Source of the DNA: Piscinibacter sp.
GTDB lineage: Bacteria; Pseudomonadota; Gammaproteobacteria; Burkholderiales; Burkholderiaceae_C
DNA length: 64,000 nucleotides
Reading direction: 5' to 3'
Assembly (NCBI GenBank): GCA_016706565.1
Contig: JADJJI010000015.1
Coordinates: forward strand, 62,001-126,000
Positions 1-8,381 of this stretch are shown here, piece by piece. The notes beneath the pieces are model-generated. The model did no database searches. It had not been told where the DNA came from and worked only from the letters and a program-made list of their open reading frames with translations. The translations under genes and the position numbers were made by a program. The first letter of the stretch is position 1, and every line of letters starts with the position of its first letter.

Positions 1-362
1 GCCAGCGGCAGGGCCACCAGGTGCTGCGGCAGGCCGCTGACCAGCGCCAGCCAGAGTGTGTTGAAGATCGAGTGGCGGAACCAGTCGTCGTCCTGCAGCA
101 CGTACAGGTAGTTCTCGAAGGCGACGAAGCGCATCGCCGCCAGGCCCTCGGCCGGGTCCCAGCGGTGGAACGAGAGGTAGATCGAGAACAGCAGCGGGAA
201 CAGCCCGAACACCGCGAACAGGATGAAGAACGGGCTGATGAACACGTACGGTGCCCAGCGCCGCGACAGCCATTGCCGGCGCACGCGCGCGGCTGGCGCG
301 CGGCGCGGAGGCTGAGCCGCGGTAGCGGCATCGGGTTGATTGGGTGTGGCGCGGGCGTGCAT
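1..362 (-). CDS. Sugar ABC transporter permease (MalF/LacF type), N-terminal part
   Basis: This is an inner-membrane permease of a carbohydrate ABC importer (MalF/UgpA-like, binding-protein-dependent transport family). The reading frame is cut by the left edge, so only about the first 120 residues are visible. A basic, Ala/Pro-rich cytoplasmic N-terminus is followed by a first membrane segment (APYVFISPFFILFAVFGLF, about residues 35-53) and the family-typical YLSFHRWDP and FVAFENYLYVL stretches before the second helix. The gene lies directly downstream of the solute-binding protein gene on the same strand, which fits one import operon. The start at 362 is uncertain: an in-frame ATG at 383 exists but sits at the edge of a perfect hairpin (384-400), and neither start has a clear Shine-Dalgarno. 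Family assignment is secure; the substrate is inferred only from neighbours. Confidence 0.88.
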   Translation of the reverse strand, partial: MHARATPNQPDAATAAQPPRRAPAARVRRQWLSRRWAPYVFISPFFILFAVFGLFPLLFSIYLSFHRWDPAEGLAAMRFVAFENYLYVLQDDDWFRHSIFNTLWLALVSGLPQHLVALPL

Positions 363-383
363 GGTCGGACGGCGTCGGGGCAT

Positions 384-400
384 GGGCAGCGAGGCTGCCC
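384..400 (-). other. Stem-loop between binding-protein and permease genes
   Basis: A perfect 7-bp inverted repeat (GGGCAGC / GCTGCCC) with a 3-nt loop lies between the binding-protein stop and the permease start. Such intercistronic hairpins in sugar ABC operons commonly stabilise the upstream message and lower expression of the membrane subunits relative to the binding protein. No T-tract follows, so it is not a classical terminator. The function is inferred. Confidence 0.4.
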
Positions 401-473
401 GCGCCGTGGGCCGGGGGGAATCCGGGTCAACGTGGGGTGCGGCCGGCGGGCCGCAGGGTGCGGTCGAAGAAGG

Positions 474-1721
474 TCAGCGGCGAACGCGCTTGGCCACCGC
501 GGCCTGCGCATCGGCGAGCGCCGCCTTGATGTCCTTGTTCTTCTCGAGCACGTTCTCCAGCTCGGCGTTGACCACCTCGGCGGCCACCGGGTCGAACTTG
601 TCGACGTCCATCGCGCTGATCTTGCCTGCGGCGACCTTCCAGAGCTGGCGCGCCTTCTGGCCGCCGAGGTACTCGATCGGCTGATCGATGAAGGCATCGT
701 TCTGCGCCTCGATCAGCGACGGGAAGGCATCGAAACCGCGGAAGGCTTCGATCTGCATTTCCTTCGTCGTGGTCAGGAACTTGATGAAGTCCCAGGCCGC
801 CGCCTTGTTCTGCGCCTTCTTGGGAACGCCGTAGAACGAGCCGCCCCAGGAACCGAACGCGCCGCCAGGCAGCTGCGCCGAGCGCCACTTGCCCTTGGAC
901 TCGGGTGCCAGCCAGTTGTTGAGGTGGCCGGCCAGCCACGCGCCCATCATCTGCGAGGCGATCTTGTCGCGCTTGAAGCCCTCGCTCCATTCATTCGACC
1001 AGGCGCCGATCTTGCCGTCGATGCCGGCGTCACGTGCCGCCTTGGCCAGCTCGAAGGCCTTGCGGAAGCGCGCGTTGTCGATGGTGGGCTTGCCCGACTT
1101 GTCGAAGTAGACGCCCTCGCCGTCCTTCAGGTCGGAGCGGATGTAGATGTCCTTGATGTCGACGGCGCTGGCCAGCAGCCAGGCGCCGGTGGCGGCCTTG
1201 AGCTTCTTGCCCGATTCGACGTACGACTCCCAGCTCCTGGTCAGGTCGGCTTCGCTGACCCCGGCCTTGTCGAGCAGGTCCTTGCGGTAGAACAGCGCAC
1301 CGGGGCCGATGTCCACCGGCATGCCCACCATCACGCCCTGGCCGCTCATTGCCAGCGGGTAGGTGAAGCGAGCCACCTTGTCGCGGTACTGCAGCGCGTT
1401 GTAGGGCGCCTTGGCCAGGTCTTCCATGCCGCCGCTTTCGGCGAACTTGCCGATGAAGCCCATGTCCACCGCCATCACGTCGGGCAGGTTGGCGCCGGTG
1501 GCCAGCGCGGTGGTCATCGCGGTGTGGTGGTCGGCATAGGCCAGGCTGGTCAGCTTGATCTCGACGTTCGGATGCAGCTTCTTGTACAGCGGGATCGCCA
1601 GCTTGATGCCGCGGTCGAGGTCGGGGAAGGACGCGACGCTGATCGTCACGTTCTGCGCCATCGCGGCGGCCGACAAGCCCAGCGCCAGGGCGCCCAGGAC
1701 GGGTTTCAGAAATGCTTTCAT
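474..1721 (-). CDS. Sugar ABC transporter solute-binding protein
   Basis: A periplasmic family-1 extracellular solute-binding protein of 415 aa that delivers a sugar to the adjacent permease. A signal peptide is clear: MKAFLKPVLG, a hydrophobic Ala/Leu core, then AAMAQ before the mature VTISVASF. The mature part has features usual for MalE/UgpB relatives, including LPDVMAVD, ALFYRKDLLDKAGV, the MMGAWLAGH segment and WDFIKFLTT near the C-terminus. The start at 1721 is chosen over an upstream ATG at 1751 because the signal peptide begins there and GGAGAC lies at the proper spacing. The promoter region upstream (1722-1914) holds a perfect TTGACA -35 and two LacI-type operators. The neighbouring GH5 glycosidase suggests a beta-linked oligosaccharide (cellodextrin or similar) as substrate; that is inference. 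Confidence 0.92.
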   Translation of the reverse strand: MKAFLKPVLGALALGLSAAAMAQNVTISVASFPDLDRGIKLAIPLYKKLHPNVEIKLTSLAYADHHTAMTTALATGANLPDVMAVDMGFIGKFAESGGMEDLAKAPYNALQYRDKVARFTYPLAMSGQGVMVGMPVDIGPGALFYRKDLLDKAGVSEADLTRSWESYVESGKKLKAATGAWLLASAVDIKDIYIRSDLKDGEGVYFDKSGKPTIDNARFRKAFELAKAARDAGIDGKIGAWSNEWSEGFKRDKIASQMMGAWLAGHLNNWLAPESKGKWRSAQLPGGAFGSWGGSFYGVPKKAQNKAAAWDFIKFLTTTKEMQIEAFRGFDAFPSLIEAQNDAFIDQPIEYLGGQKARQLWKVAAGKISAMDVDKFDPVAAEVVNAELENVLEKNKDIKAALADAQAAVAKRVRR

Positions 1722-1832
1722 CCGTTGTCTCCATGCCCTCGCGGGCGACATTGTGATGCCAGCTGTCTGGCATCGTTTTCATGTTTGTCGGACTTCGCCC
1801 CCCGGGCAAGGCTCTCCTGCACCGGGCTGCAT

Positions 1833-1848
1833 CTGAAATTGTTTTCAG
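1833..1848. promoter_or_regulatory. Candidate LacI-family operator O1
   Basis: CTGAAATTGTTTTCAG has perfect 6-bp half-sites (CTGAAA / TTTCAG) around a 4-bp centre. It lies just downstream of the -10 of the binding-protein gene promoter, near the expected start of transcription. It resembles O2 and O3 in its TGAAA half-site. Confidence 0.55.
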
Positions 1849-1858
1849 ACTGGCGTGC

Positions 1859-1887
1859 ATTGCAGCAGGCCATGAAAACGTTGTCAA
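1859..1887 (-). promoter_or_regulatory. Sigma-70 promoter of the sugar ABC operon
   Basis: On the minus strand a perfect -35 TTGACA is followed by a 17-bp spacer and the -10 TGCAAT (4 of 6). The -35 and spacer overlap operator O2 and the expected start site lies at O1, the layout expected for repression by a LacI-type protein. Confidence 0.6.
1873..1886. promoter_or_regulatory. Candidate LacI-family operator O2
   Basis: TGAAAACGTTGTCA is a near-palindrome with the central AACGTT (central CG) typical of LacI/PurR-family operators. It shares its first ten bases with O3 and overlaps the -35 of the binding-protein promoter. Confidence 0.6.
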
Positions 1888-1914
1888 CGGCACTCGGGGA
1901 AAGTCCTGATCCTC

Positions 1915-2976
1915 TCAGCGAGGCGGCAGCAAAGCCTCCAGCAGTGGTCGGCGCCACTGCAATGAGAGCGGCTCCAGCACCCCGAAGCTCGAGGCCAGCT
2001 CCCAGTAGGACCAGGCAAAACCACGGGCTTCGGCGTGTTCGCGCACCGCGCGGGTCCAGGCGATGCGGGTGGGCTCGTCCGCCCGCGAGTAGGCGCCGAA
2101 TTCGCCCAGCAGCACCGGCCGCCGTTCGCGCGCCGCCCAGCGCGCCACGCGGTCGAAGTCGTCGCGCAGCTTCGCGGTCTGCTCGGCGGTGGCGCTCCAG
2201 GTCGTGCCGACCCAGGCGCCTGCGCCGCTGACCCATTCGGCGCCCTGGTGCGTCACGGCCATCGGCTCGTAGTAGTGGAAAGTAGCGATCAAGTTGCGGT
2301 CGTCGGCCGGCAGTGCGAGGCTGTCGAGCGCCGGGCCACTGTTCCAGTCGCCGCCGCCCACGATCAGCGTGCGCTGCGGGTTGCTCGAGCGGATGACTGG
2401 CAACACCGCCGCCAGCGCCTCGTTCCAGCGTGCACGAGTCAACTCGCGGTTCGGTTCGTTGAGGAGTTCGAACATCACCGTCGCAGGGGCGTCCCGGTAG
2501 TGTTCGGCCACTTGCCGCCAGATTGTGAGGAAGCGCTCACGCTCGATAACAGGCTCGAGCATCATGGCAGCGTAGTGATGCATGTCGAGCACGATGGCCA
2601 GCTTGTGCTCGAGCGCCAGGCGCACCACACCATCCACGCGCTCGAAGAACGCCGGGTCGATGCGGTACGGTGGCTGGTAGCCGGCTCGGGCATCCCAGCG
2701 CACCGGCAGGCGGATCGCGGTGAAGCCGGCCTGTGCCGTGAGGGTGATGAACTCGTCGCGCAGCATCGGGCCGGCCAGGCCTTCGCGAGCGTGGTCGAGC
2801 ATGTTGCCGAAGTTGATGCTGCGTGCCAGGCGCTGCTGGCAGCCGAGCGCGCGCTGCGCCGGCGGCTGTTCGAAGCTGCAATCGCCGCCACTGGCTGCGG
2901 CGTGGGTGGACGTGAGGCTGGCCAGCAGCCCCGCGAGGCTCCAGATCCAGCGGCGGAAGGACTTCGCGCGGTGCAT
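1915..2976 (-). CDS. Secreted glycoside hydrolase family 5 (cellulase-like)
   Basis: A 353-aa GH5-type glycosidase that retains anomeric configuration and probably cuts beta-1,4-linked glucans or mannans outside the cytoplasm. It has an N-terminal signal sequence (basic start, hydrophobic residues 11-22, THAAASGG). The GH5 core shows RSINFGNML (about 52-60), the IRLPVRW strand, DMHHY (131-135), the acid/base Glu174 in LLNEPN, HYYEP (234-238) and the nucleophile Glu292 in LLGEFG. The start at 2976 is preceded by AAGGAG at good spacing. The gene is divergent from the LacI regulator with operator O3 between them, and the sugar importer follows, so hydrolysis and uptake are probably co-regulated. 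Family assignment is strong; the exact substrate is not readable from sequence. Confidence 0.9.
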   Translation of the reverse strand: MHRAKSFRRWIWSLAGLLASLTSTHAAASGGDCSFEQPPAQRALGCQQRLARSINFGNMLDHAREGLAGPMLRDEFITLTAQAGFTAIRLPVRWDARAGYQPPYRIDPAFFERVDGVVRLALEHKLAIVLDMHHYAAMMLEPVIERERFLTIWRQVAEHYRDAPATVMFELLNEPNRELTRARWNEALAAVLPVIRSSNPQRTLIVGGGDWNSGPALDSLALPADDRNLIATFHYYEPMAVTHQGAEWVSGAGAWVGTTWSATAEQTAKLRDDFDRVARWAARERRPVLLGEFGAYSRADEPTRIAWTRAVREHAEARGFAWSYWELASSFGVLEPLSLQWRRPLLEALLPPR

Positions 2977-3018
2977 CGCTGCTCCTTTCAGGCCGGTCGG
3001 GTGCCGGCAGGATGATTC

Positions 3019-3032
3019 TGAAAACGTTATCA
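3019..3032. promoter_or_regulatory. Candidate LacI-family operator O3
   Basis: TGAAAACGTTATCA, a near-palindrome centred on CG, lies in the 69-bp gap between the divergent GH5 and LacI genes. It shares TGAAAACGTT with O2 and ends in TCA like it. It overlaps a possible -10 (TATCAT at 3028-3033) for the regulator gene, suggesting autoregulation. Confidence 0.6.
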
Positions 3033-3045
3033 TGAGAAATCCGGC

Positions 3046-4107
3046 GTGCACAATCGGTGCAAGTCTTCGAATTCCTCTCCCGTGGCCACGCTTTCCGGCA
3101 TCGACGCTCCTCCTTCCTCCGTGACCGTTCTCGACGTGGCGCGCGAAGCCGGGGTGTCGCCGAGCACGGTGTCGCGCATCCTCAACGGCACGGCGCGCGT
3201 CACCTCGGACAAGCGCAGTGCCGTCGAAGAGGCGATCCGCAAGCTCGACTTCCGCCCCAACCTCTTCGCGCGCAGCCTGAAGACCGGCACGACGATGACG
3301 ATCGGCATCCTGACGCAGGACGTCGAGAGCCCGTTCTACGGCCGCGCCATGAAAGGCATCGAGGCCGGCCTCGCCGGCACCGGCTACGCGCCGATCATGG
3401 TCAGCGGCCACTGGAACGCCGCCGAGGAATCGGAGCGGGTGCGATTGCTGATGGCGCGCCGCATCGACGGCCTGGTGATCCTCACCGGCCACCTCGACGA
3501 CCGCCAGATCGCCGGGTTCGCGCGCCACCAGCCGATCGTCGTGACCGGCCGGCAGCTCGAAGCGCCGCAGGTGCGTGCCTTCACGCTCGACCAGGAGGCC
3601 GGCGGCCACCTCGCCACGCGCCACCTGCTCAACCTGGGCCACCGGCGCATCGCGCACATCGCCGGGCCGTCCGACCACACCGATGCCACCGACCGCCGCG
3701 CCGGCTACGAGCGGGCGTTGCGCGAGGCCGGCCTCGCTGCGGCCCCGGAGCTGGTGGTGCAGGGCGACTTCATGGAAAGCGGCGGCCTGCTGGCCATGAA
3801 CCGGCTGCTCGACAGCGGCCAGACCTTCACCGCCGTGTTCGCGGCCAACGACCAGACGGCGTTCGGCGCCCGCATGGCGCTGTACCGGCGCGGCGTGCGG
3901 GTGCCCGACGACGTGTCGATCGTCGGTGTCGACGACCTGCCCGCCACCGCCTACGCCACGCCGCCGATGACCACCGTGCGCCAGCCGATCTACGAGATCG
4001 GCCTCGCCGCGGCACATGCGCTGCTGACGATGCTCGGCCACGCCATGCCGGCGGTGGACGTGCCGCCACTGGAGCTGATCGTGCGCGAGACCACGCGCCG
4101 CCTGTAG
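3046..4107 (+). CDS. LacI-family transcriptional regulator
   Basis: A sugar-responsive DNA-binding repressor of up to 353 aa. The N-terminal helix-turn-helix is classical (TVLDVAREAGVSPSTVSRIL, about residues 27-46, then the hinge region FRPNLFARSLKTG). The periplasmic-binding-protein-like sensor domain follows (TMTIGILTQDVESPFYG through VSIVGVDDLPAT near the C-terminus). The GTG at 3046 is weakly supported; in-frame GTGs at 3082 and 3121 would also leave the HTH intact and none has a good Shine-Dalgarno. It is divergent from the GH5 gene, and operators O1-O3 in this locus suggest that it controls itself, the glycosidase and the importer. Confidence 0.93.
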   Translation: MHNRCKSSNSSPVATLSGIDAPPSSVTVLDVAREAGVSPSTVSRILNGTARVTSDKRSAVEEAIRKLDFRPNLFARSLKTGTTMTIGILTQDVESPFYGRAMKGIEAGLAGTGYAPIMVSGHWNAAEESERVRLLMARRIDGLVILTGHLDDRQIAGFARHQPIVVTGRQLEAPQVRAFTLDQEAGGHLATRHLLNLGHRRIAHIAGPSDHTDATDRRAGYERALREAGLAAAPELVVQGDFMESGGLLAMNRLLDSGQTFTAVFAANDQTAFGARMALYRRGVRVPDDVSIVGVDDLPATAYATPPMTTVRQPIYEIGLAAAHALLTMLGHAMPAVDVPPLELIVRETTRRL

Positions 4108-4135
4108 CGGAAGGCGACCGCAGCGCCGCGCGCGC

Positions 4136-4957
4136 TCAGGCGCGTTCGCGTTCCACCGCGTTCTCGATCTGTTCCTGCACCTTGCGCGCGCCGCGCAGCA
4201 CGAGCGCGGGGTCGAGGTCGGCCTGCGGCGCCACCTTCTCGGCAACGACGTCGAGCGTGTCGGGATCGGTCATCAGCGCGTGCGCCAGCGCCGACAGCGC
4301 GCAGATGGCGCGGCGCGGCAGCTGCATCGGCAGCTGCAGCGTGGCGTTGACCATCACGTGGTAGCGCACGCTGGACACCGCCGCGGGCGCCAGGCCCCAG
4401 CTCTCGCACAGCGCCGCGCCGAGCGCATCGTGGCTGACGCCGAATTCGTCGTGCTCGAGCAGCAGCAGGTCCTCGTCGTTCTCGGCCGCGCGCAGCAGCG
4501 GCTTGTAGCGCTCGGGTGCATGGCGGAACAGCACCGCCTTGCCGCATTCCTCGAACAGGCCGGCCGAGTGCGCCGCCCAGGGGTCGACGTTGAGCGCCTG
4601 GCCGATGCGGCCCATCAGCAGGCCGCGCACGCTGGCGCGCTCCCACACCGCATCGAGCTCGGGCGAGGGCGGGAACACCGCCTTCAGGCCCATCTCGAAG
4701 GTGACCGAGGCCACCTCGCGCGTGCCCAGGTAGGTGATCGCCTGCTGCACGCTCTGCACGCGGCCAGCGAGGCCGTACAGGGAGGAATTGACGGCCTTCA
4801 GCACCGCCGAGGCGAGCGCCATGTCCGAATTGATGAGGCCGCTGATCGACTGCAGATTGACGTCTTCGTCGGCGAGAAGCAGCGACAGCTTGACCAGCGA
4901 CTCGGGCTGGGCGGGCACATCGATGTTCAGGGAACGCAGCTTCGGATCGACTGGCAT
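4136..4957 (-). CDS. HDOD domain protein
   Basis: A cytoplasmic protein of 273 aa with an HDOD domain, a non-catalytic relative of HD phosphohydrolases used in bacterial signalling output. Typical segments are visible: IDVPAQPESLVKLSLLL, ISGLINSDMALASAVLKAVNSS, VQSVQQAITYLGTREV and GLFEECGKAVLF. The metal-binding HD pair is replaced, as expected for HDOD. The ATG at 4957 is preceded by AAAGAG; a GTG at 4987 would add ten residues. It converges with the LacI gene and is not obviously in an operon. The partner pathway cannot be told from sequence; c-di-GMP or motility links are common in the family. Confidence 0.85.
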   Translation of the reverse strand: MPVDPKLRSLNIDVPAQPESLVKLSLLLADEDVNLQSISGLINSDMALASAVLKAVNSSLYGLAGRVQSVQQAITYLGTREVASVTFEMGLKAVFPPSPELDAVWERASVRGLLMGRIGQALNVDPWAAHSAGLFEECGKAVLFRHAPERYKPLLRAAENDEDLLLLEHDEFGVSHDALGAALCESWGLAPAAVSSVRYHVMVNATLQLPMQLPRRAICALSALAHALMTDPDTLDVVAEKVAPQADLDPALVLRGARKVQEQIENAVERERA

Positions 4958-5065
4958 GGGGCTCTTTCGCGGGACGGACTCCTGCACGGATGCTAGGAGC
5001 GCAGCCCGCCGCCGAAACGCCGAAATGGCCGGGATTTGACGCGTTACTCAGGCCTGGGCGAGGCC

Positions 5066-5827
5066 TCAGCGAACGAAGGCGTCCCAGCCGGACTTGGCGA
5101 TCAGTGCCGTCACGACCACGATGAAGGCGGTGCGCACGAAGCCGGCGCCGTGGCGCAGCGCGAGCCGCGTGCCGATCAGGCTGCCCGTCACGTTAGCAAG
5201 CGCCAACACAGCCGCAACATGCCACCAGACATGGCCTTTGGAGGCCAGCAGCAGAAGCGCCGAAGCGTTGGTGGCGGTGTTCAGCAGCTTGGCGCTGGCC
5301 GAAGCGTGGAGGAAATCGAAGCCCAGCAGCCGCACGAACAGGAACACGAAGAAGCTGCCCGCGCCGGGGCCGAAGAAGCCGTCGTAGAAGCCGACCACCG
5401 AGCCGATGGCACAGGCCGTGGCCGTCTGCGCGGCACCGTGCAGCCGCGGCGCGTGGTGGCGGCCGAGGTCCTTGCGCGCCAGCGTATAGGCGAGCACGGC
5501 CACGAGCACCAGCGGCAGCGCCTTGCGCAAACTGTCGGGGCTGGCCAGCGTGAGCGCCCAGGCGCCGGCGAAGCTGCCTGCCAGCGCCGCGGCCGCGGCC
5601 GGCAACAACGACTTCCACGGCAGCTGCACGCGCCGGGCGAACTGCAGCGTCGCCCATCCCGTGCCCCAGATGCCCGAGCCCTTGTTGGTGCCCAGCAGCG
5701 TGGCCGGCGCCGCGCCCGGGTACATGCCGAACAGCGCCGGCACCAGGATCAGCCCGCCGCCGCCGACGATGGCGTCCACACAGCCGGCGAACAGCGAGGC
5801 CAGCGCCACGATGGCGAGTTCGGTCAT
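5066..5827 (-). CDS. TSUP-family (TauE/SafE) membrane permease
   Basis: An inner-membrane protein of 253 aa from the sulfite exporter TauE/SafE (TSUP) family, often tied to movement of sulfur- or carbon-containing anions. About seven to eight hydrophobic segments are present. The family repeats show in the N-half (FAGCVDAIVGGGGLILVPAL) and the C-half (IGSVVGFYDGFFGPGAGSF), and LGTNKGSGIWG follows the first repeat. The start at 5827 is chosen because the membrane segment begins immediately after MTELAIVAL; the longer frame upstream runs through a terminator hairpin. The transported substrate is unknown. Confidence 0.87.
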   Translation of the reverse strand: MTELAIVALASLFAGCVDAIVGGGGLILVPALFGMYPGAAPATLLGTNKGSGIWGTGWATLQFARRVQLPWKSLLPAAAAALAGSFAGAWALTLASPDSLRKALPLVLVAVLAYTLARKDLGRHHAPRLHGAAQTATACAIGSVVGFYDGFFGPGAGSFFVFLFVRLLGFDFLHASASAKLLNTATNASALLLLASKGHVWWHVAAVLALANVTGSLIGTRLALRHGAGFVRTAFIVVVTALIAKSGWDAFVR

Positions 5828-5872
5828 GGGGTCGGGAAGGATGCGGCGCGGCGCAACGCCGGGCCCCAGTGA

Positions 5873-5904
5873 AAAGGGCGCCGGGTGTTGGCCCGGCGCC
5901 CTTT
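5873..5904 (-). terminator. Rho-independent terminator after the two-component operon
   Basis: A perfect 13-bp stem (AAAGGGCGCCGGG / CCCGGCGCCCTTT) has a 6-nt loop and is followed on the minus strand by TTTTC. It lies about 170 bp beyond the sensor kinase stop. The T-rich flank on the other side means it may work in both directions. Confidence 0.75.
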
Positions 5905-6070
5905 GCATTTTGCATCGGCTGCTCATGCAGCCTGTCGAGTGGCGCGACCTGCGTGTGGCGCGGTGCGCTCTAACGTCTCCTCAGTCCCCCGCCCGGGCCG
6001 GCTCCAGGGGAGGTGCCGGTCGCGCAGTGGGCGAACTGTAGGCGTGAGGTCCGAGGTGGTGCAGCCGGGC

Positions 6071-7630
6071 TTACCCTGCCCCGTTCTCGGGCGCCACGGC
6101 AAGCTGCCGGGGCAGCGCGAGGTGCACCTGCGTGCCCTGACCGGGCGTGCTGCGAACCTGCACCGTGCCGCCATGCAACTCGGCAATGCGCTTGACGATC
6201 GCCAGACCCAGCCCCTTGCCGCCCTCGCCGGTGGCCGGGGCCACGCTCTGGCGGCTCTGGTAGAAGCGGTCGAACAGGTGCGGCAGGTCGGCCGGCGCGA
6301 TGCCGGGGCCGGTGTCGGACACGCACACGTGCAGCGTCGTCGCATCGGCGCGCGCGCTCAACGTGATGGCCGCACCGGCCGGGCAGAACTTCAGCGCGTT
6401 GTCCACCAGGTTGGCGACGGCGCGTTCGAACAGCTCGATGTCCAGCGCAGCGAACGCCGCCTCGGCCTGCACGGCATGTTCCACCGAGATCCGCACGCCC
6501 TGGCGCGCCGAGCGGTCGGCGAAACGCAGTGCGATGTCGTCGAGCAGCTCGCCGGCATCGACCGGCTCGCGGCGCAACGCGAAGCTGGGTTCGTCCAGCC
6601 GCGCCAGGTCACCGAGCGACTGCACCAGGCGCGCCGCGTTGCGCGTGTTGCGCAGCGCCACCTCGACAAGGCGGCGCTCCTCGGCGCGGCCGTCACCGCC
6701 CTCATCGGCGCGCCAGCGCGCCTCCAGCGTCTCGAGGCAGGCCACCGTGGCCGTCAGCGGCGAGCGCAGGTCGTGCGACAGGTTGCTCACGCCCTCGCGG
6801 CGGAAGTGGTCGAGCCGGCGCAGCGCTGCCCACTGCCGCTGCAGCGTGTCGAGCATCATCGAGAAGGCCTGCGTGAGCCGGCCGAACTCGTCGCGGCCGG
6901 CCGGCGGCAACAGCGCCTGCGGTGTCGACAGGTGGCCCTCGTCGAGCCCGCGTGCCGACAGCGTCGACACGGCCTGCGTGAGCCGCTGCAGCGGCCGGGT
7001 CACCGCCGCGATGATCAGCGCGGCAAAGAGGGTGGTCAGCGCGACGATGCCGCAGATCAGCACCAGCCCGGGCAGAGCCAGGCTGTTGCGCGCCACGTCC
7101 CAGCGCGACGCGGGCAGGGCCGCGACCTTGTGGCAGACGAGGTAGAGGTAGCCGGCGGCCACCGCGTCGTTGCGGATGGTGGCGCGCTGCACCGGGCGCG
7201 CCGCGATCACCGCGTCGTCGTCCATGCGTTCGGGGTCGTCGCCCATCACGTAGCGGTTGGCGCTGCGGCCGGCCGCCACCTCGGCCGCGGCGCGCACCGG
7301 CTCGATCGCCACCTTGAAGCCCGGCGGCAACTGTGCCCGGCCGCTGCTGGCCAGCACCGTGCCCTGCGCATCGAGCAGGTAGAGCTGGGTATCCGGCTCG
7401 TAGAGCACCAGGCCGCGCAGCCAGGCACGGAACTCCTCCGGCTGACGCTGCTGCTGGTCGAGCAGGTCGTCGTAGCTGGCGGTGACGCGGGCGAGGAAGG
7501 CGTTGGCGCGCTGGAAGGTGGTCTCGTGCTCGAAGCGCTCGAAGGCGTAGAGCACCGCCGCGATGACTCCCAGCGCGGTGAGCAGCCCGGTGGCCACCAC
7601 CGTGAGCGCCAGCTTCAGCCTGACCGTCAT
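6071..7630 (-). CDS. Sensor histidine kinase
   Basis: A 519-aa membrane sensor kinase. Membrane segment 1 covers about residues 9-30, a periplasmic sensing loop about 31-185, membrane segment 2 about 186-210, and a HAMP linker starts at TRPLQRLTQAV. The dimerisation/phosphoacceptor helix has His286 in SNLSHDLRSPLT. The ATPase domain follows with the N box (ANLVDNALKF), G1 (DTGPGIAP) and G2 (GKGLGLAI). It starts 13 bp after the response regulator stop, so the two form an operon and almost certainly a phosphorelay pair. A terminator follows. The signal it senses is not evident. Confidence 0.93.
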   Translation of the reverse strand: MTVRLKLALTVVATGLLTALGVIAAVLYAFERFEHETTFQRANAFLARVTASYDDLLDQQQRQPEEFRAWLRGLVLYEPDTQLYLLDAQGTVLASSGRAQLPPGFKVAIEPVRAAAEVAAGRSANRYVMGDDPERMDDDAVIAARPVQRATIRNDAVAAGYLYLVCHKVAALPASRWDVARNSLALPGLVLICGIVALTTLFAALIIAAVTRPLQRLTQAVSTLSARGLDEGHLSTPQALLPPAGRDEFGRLTQAFSMMLDTLQRQWAALRRLDHFRREGVSNLSHDLRSPLTATVACLETLEARWRADEGGDGRAEERRLVEVALRNTRNAARLVQSLGDLARLDEPSFALRREPVDAGELLDDIALRFADRSARQGVRISVEHAVQAEAAFAALDIELFERAVANLVDNALKFCPAGAAITLSARADATTLHVCVSDTGPGIAPADLPHLFDRFYQSRQSVAPATGEGGKGLGLAIVKRIAELHGGTVQVRSTPGQGTQVHLALPRQLAVAPENGAG

Positions 7631-7643
7631 GCCGCCGTGCGCC

Positions 7644-8381
7644 TCACAGCGGCGACTCGCGCATCTTGTAGCCGGCGCCGCGCACGGTGAGGATGAGCTC
7701 CGGCCGCATCGGGTCGGACTCGAGCTTGGTGCGCAAGCGGTTGATGTGCGTCGTCACGGTGTGCTCGTAGCCGTCGTGGCTGTAGCCCCAGACGGCGTCG
7801 AGCAGCTGCGCGCGCGAAAACACCAGCCCGGGGTTCGATGCGAAGTGCAGCAGCAGGTCGAATTCCAGCGCGGTGAAGTCGAGCGACGCGCCGCGGTAGC
7901 GCACCTGCCGTTTGGCCGGCTGGATCTCCAGCTCGCCGTTGCGGATCACGCTGGTGCTGCCCGCCGACTGGGCCTGCGCCACGCGCAGCAGCTCGGCGCG
8001 GCGCAGCAGCGCCTTGACGCGCGCCAGCAGCTCGGCCAGCGAGAAGGGCTTGGTGAGGTAGTCGTCGGCGCCCAGCTCCAGGCCGAGCACGCGGTCGAGC
8101 TCGGTGGACTTGGCGGTGAGCATCAGGATCGGCGCCGCGCTGCCGCGCGCGCGCAGTGCCTTGCAGACCTCCAGCCCGTCCAGCCCCGGCATCATCAGGT
8201 CGAGCACCAGCAGCTCGCGCGGCTGGGAGATCTGCTGCGCCAGCGCCGTGCTGCCGTCGGCCACCGCCGTCACCTGGTAGCCCGCGTTGCGCAGGTTCAT
8301 CTCGAGCAGCTCGCGGATGTCGGCCTGGTCTTCGGCAACCAGGATCGATGCGGCGGCGGGAATGGAAGCGCTGGAGGCCAT
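7644..8381 (-). CDS. OmpR/PhoB-type response regulator
   Basis: A DNA-binding response regulator of 245 aa. The receiver domain has acidic residues Glu17-Asp18, phosphoacceptor Asp61 in LVLDLMMPG, Thr89 and Lys111 in YLTKPF. The C-terminal winged helix (about 145-240) includes LDFTALEFDLLLHF, RAQLLDAVWGY and HINRLRTKLE. The ATG at 8381 fits the receiver start; an in-frame start at 8408 would add nine residues. It is first gene of the pair with the kinase downstream and is divergent from the ECF sigma factor gene across about 125 bp. Confidence 0.95.
   Translation of the reverse strand: MASSASIPAAASILVAEDQADIRELLEMNLRNAGYQVTAVADGSTALAQQISQPRELLVLDLMMPGLDGLEVCKALRARGSAAPILMLTAKSTELDRVLGLELGADDYLTKPFSLAELLARVKALLRRAELLRVAQAQSAGSTSVIRNGELEIQPAKRQVRYRGASLDFTALEFDLLLHFASNPGLVFSRAQLLDAVWGYSHDGYEHTVTTHINRLRTKLESDPMRPELILTVRGAGYKMRESPL

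Noticed and set aside
21-2231. 736-aa plus-strand frame over the sugar ABC genes
   Set aside because: Antisense to two recognisable genes and low-complexity His/Gly/Arg composition; it is a shadow.
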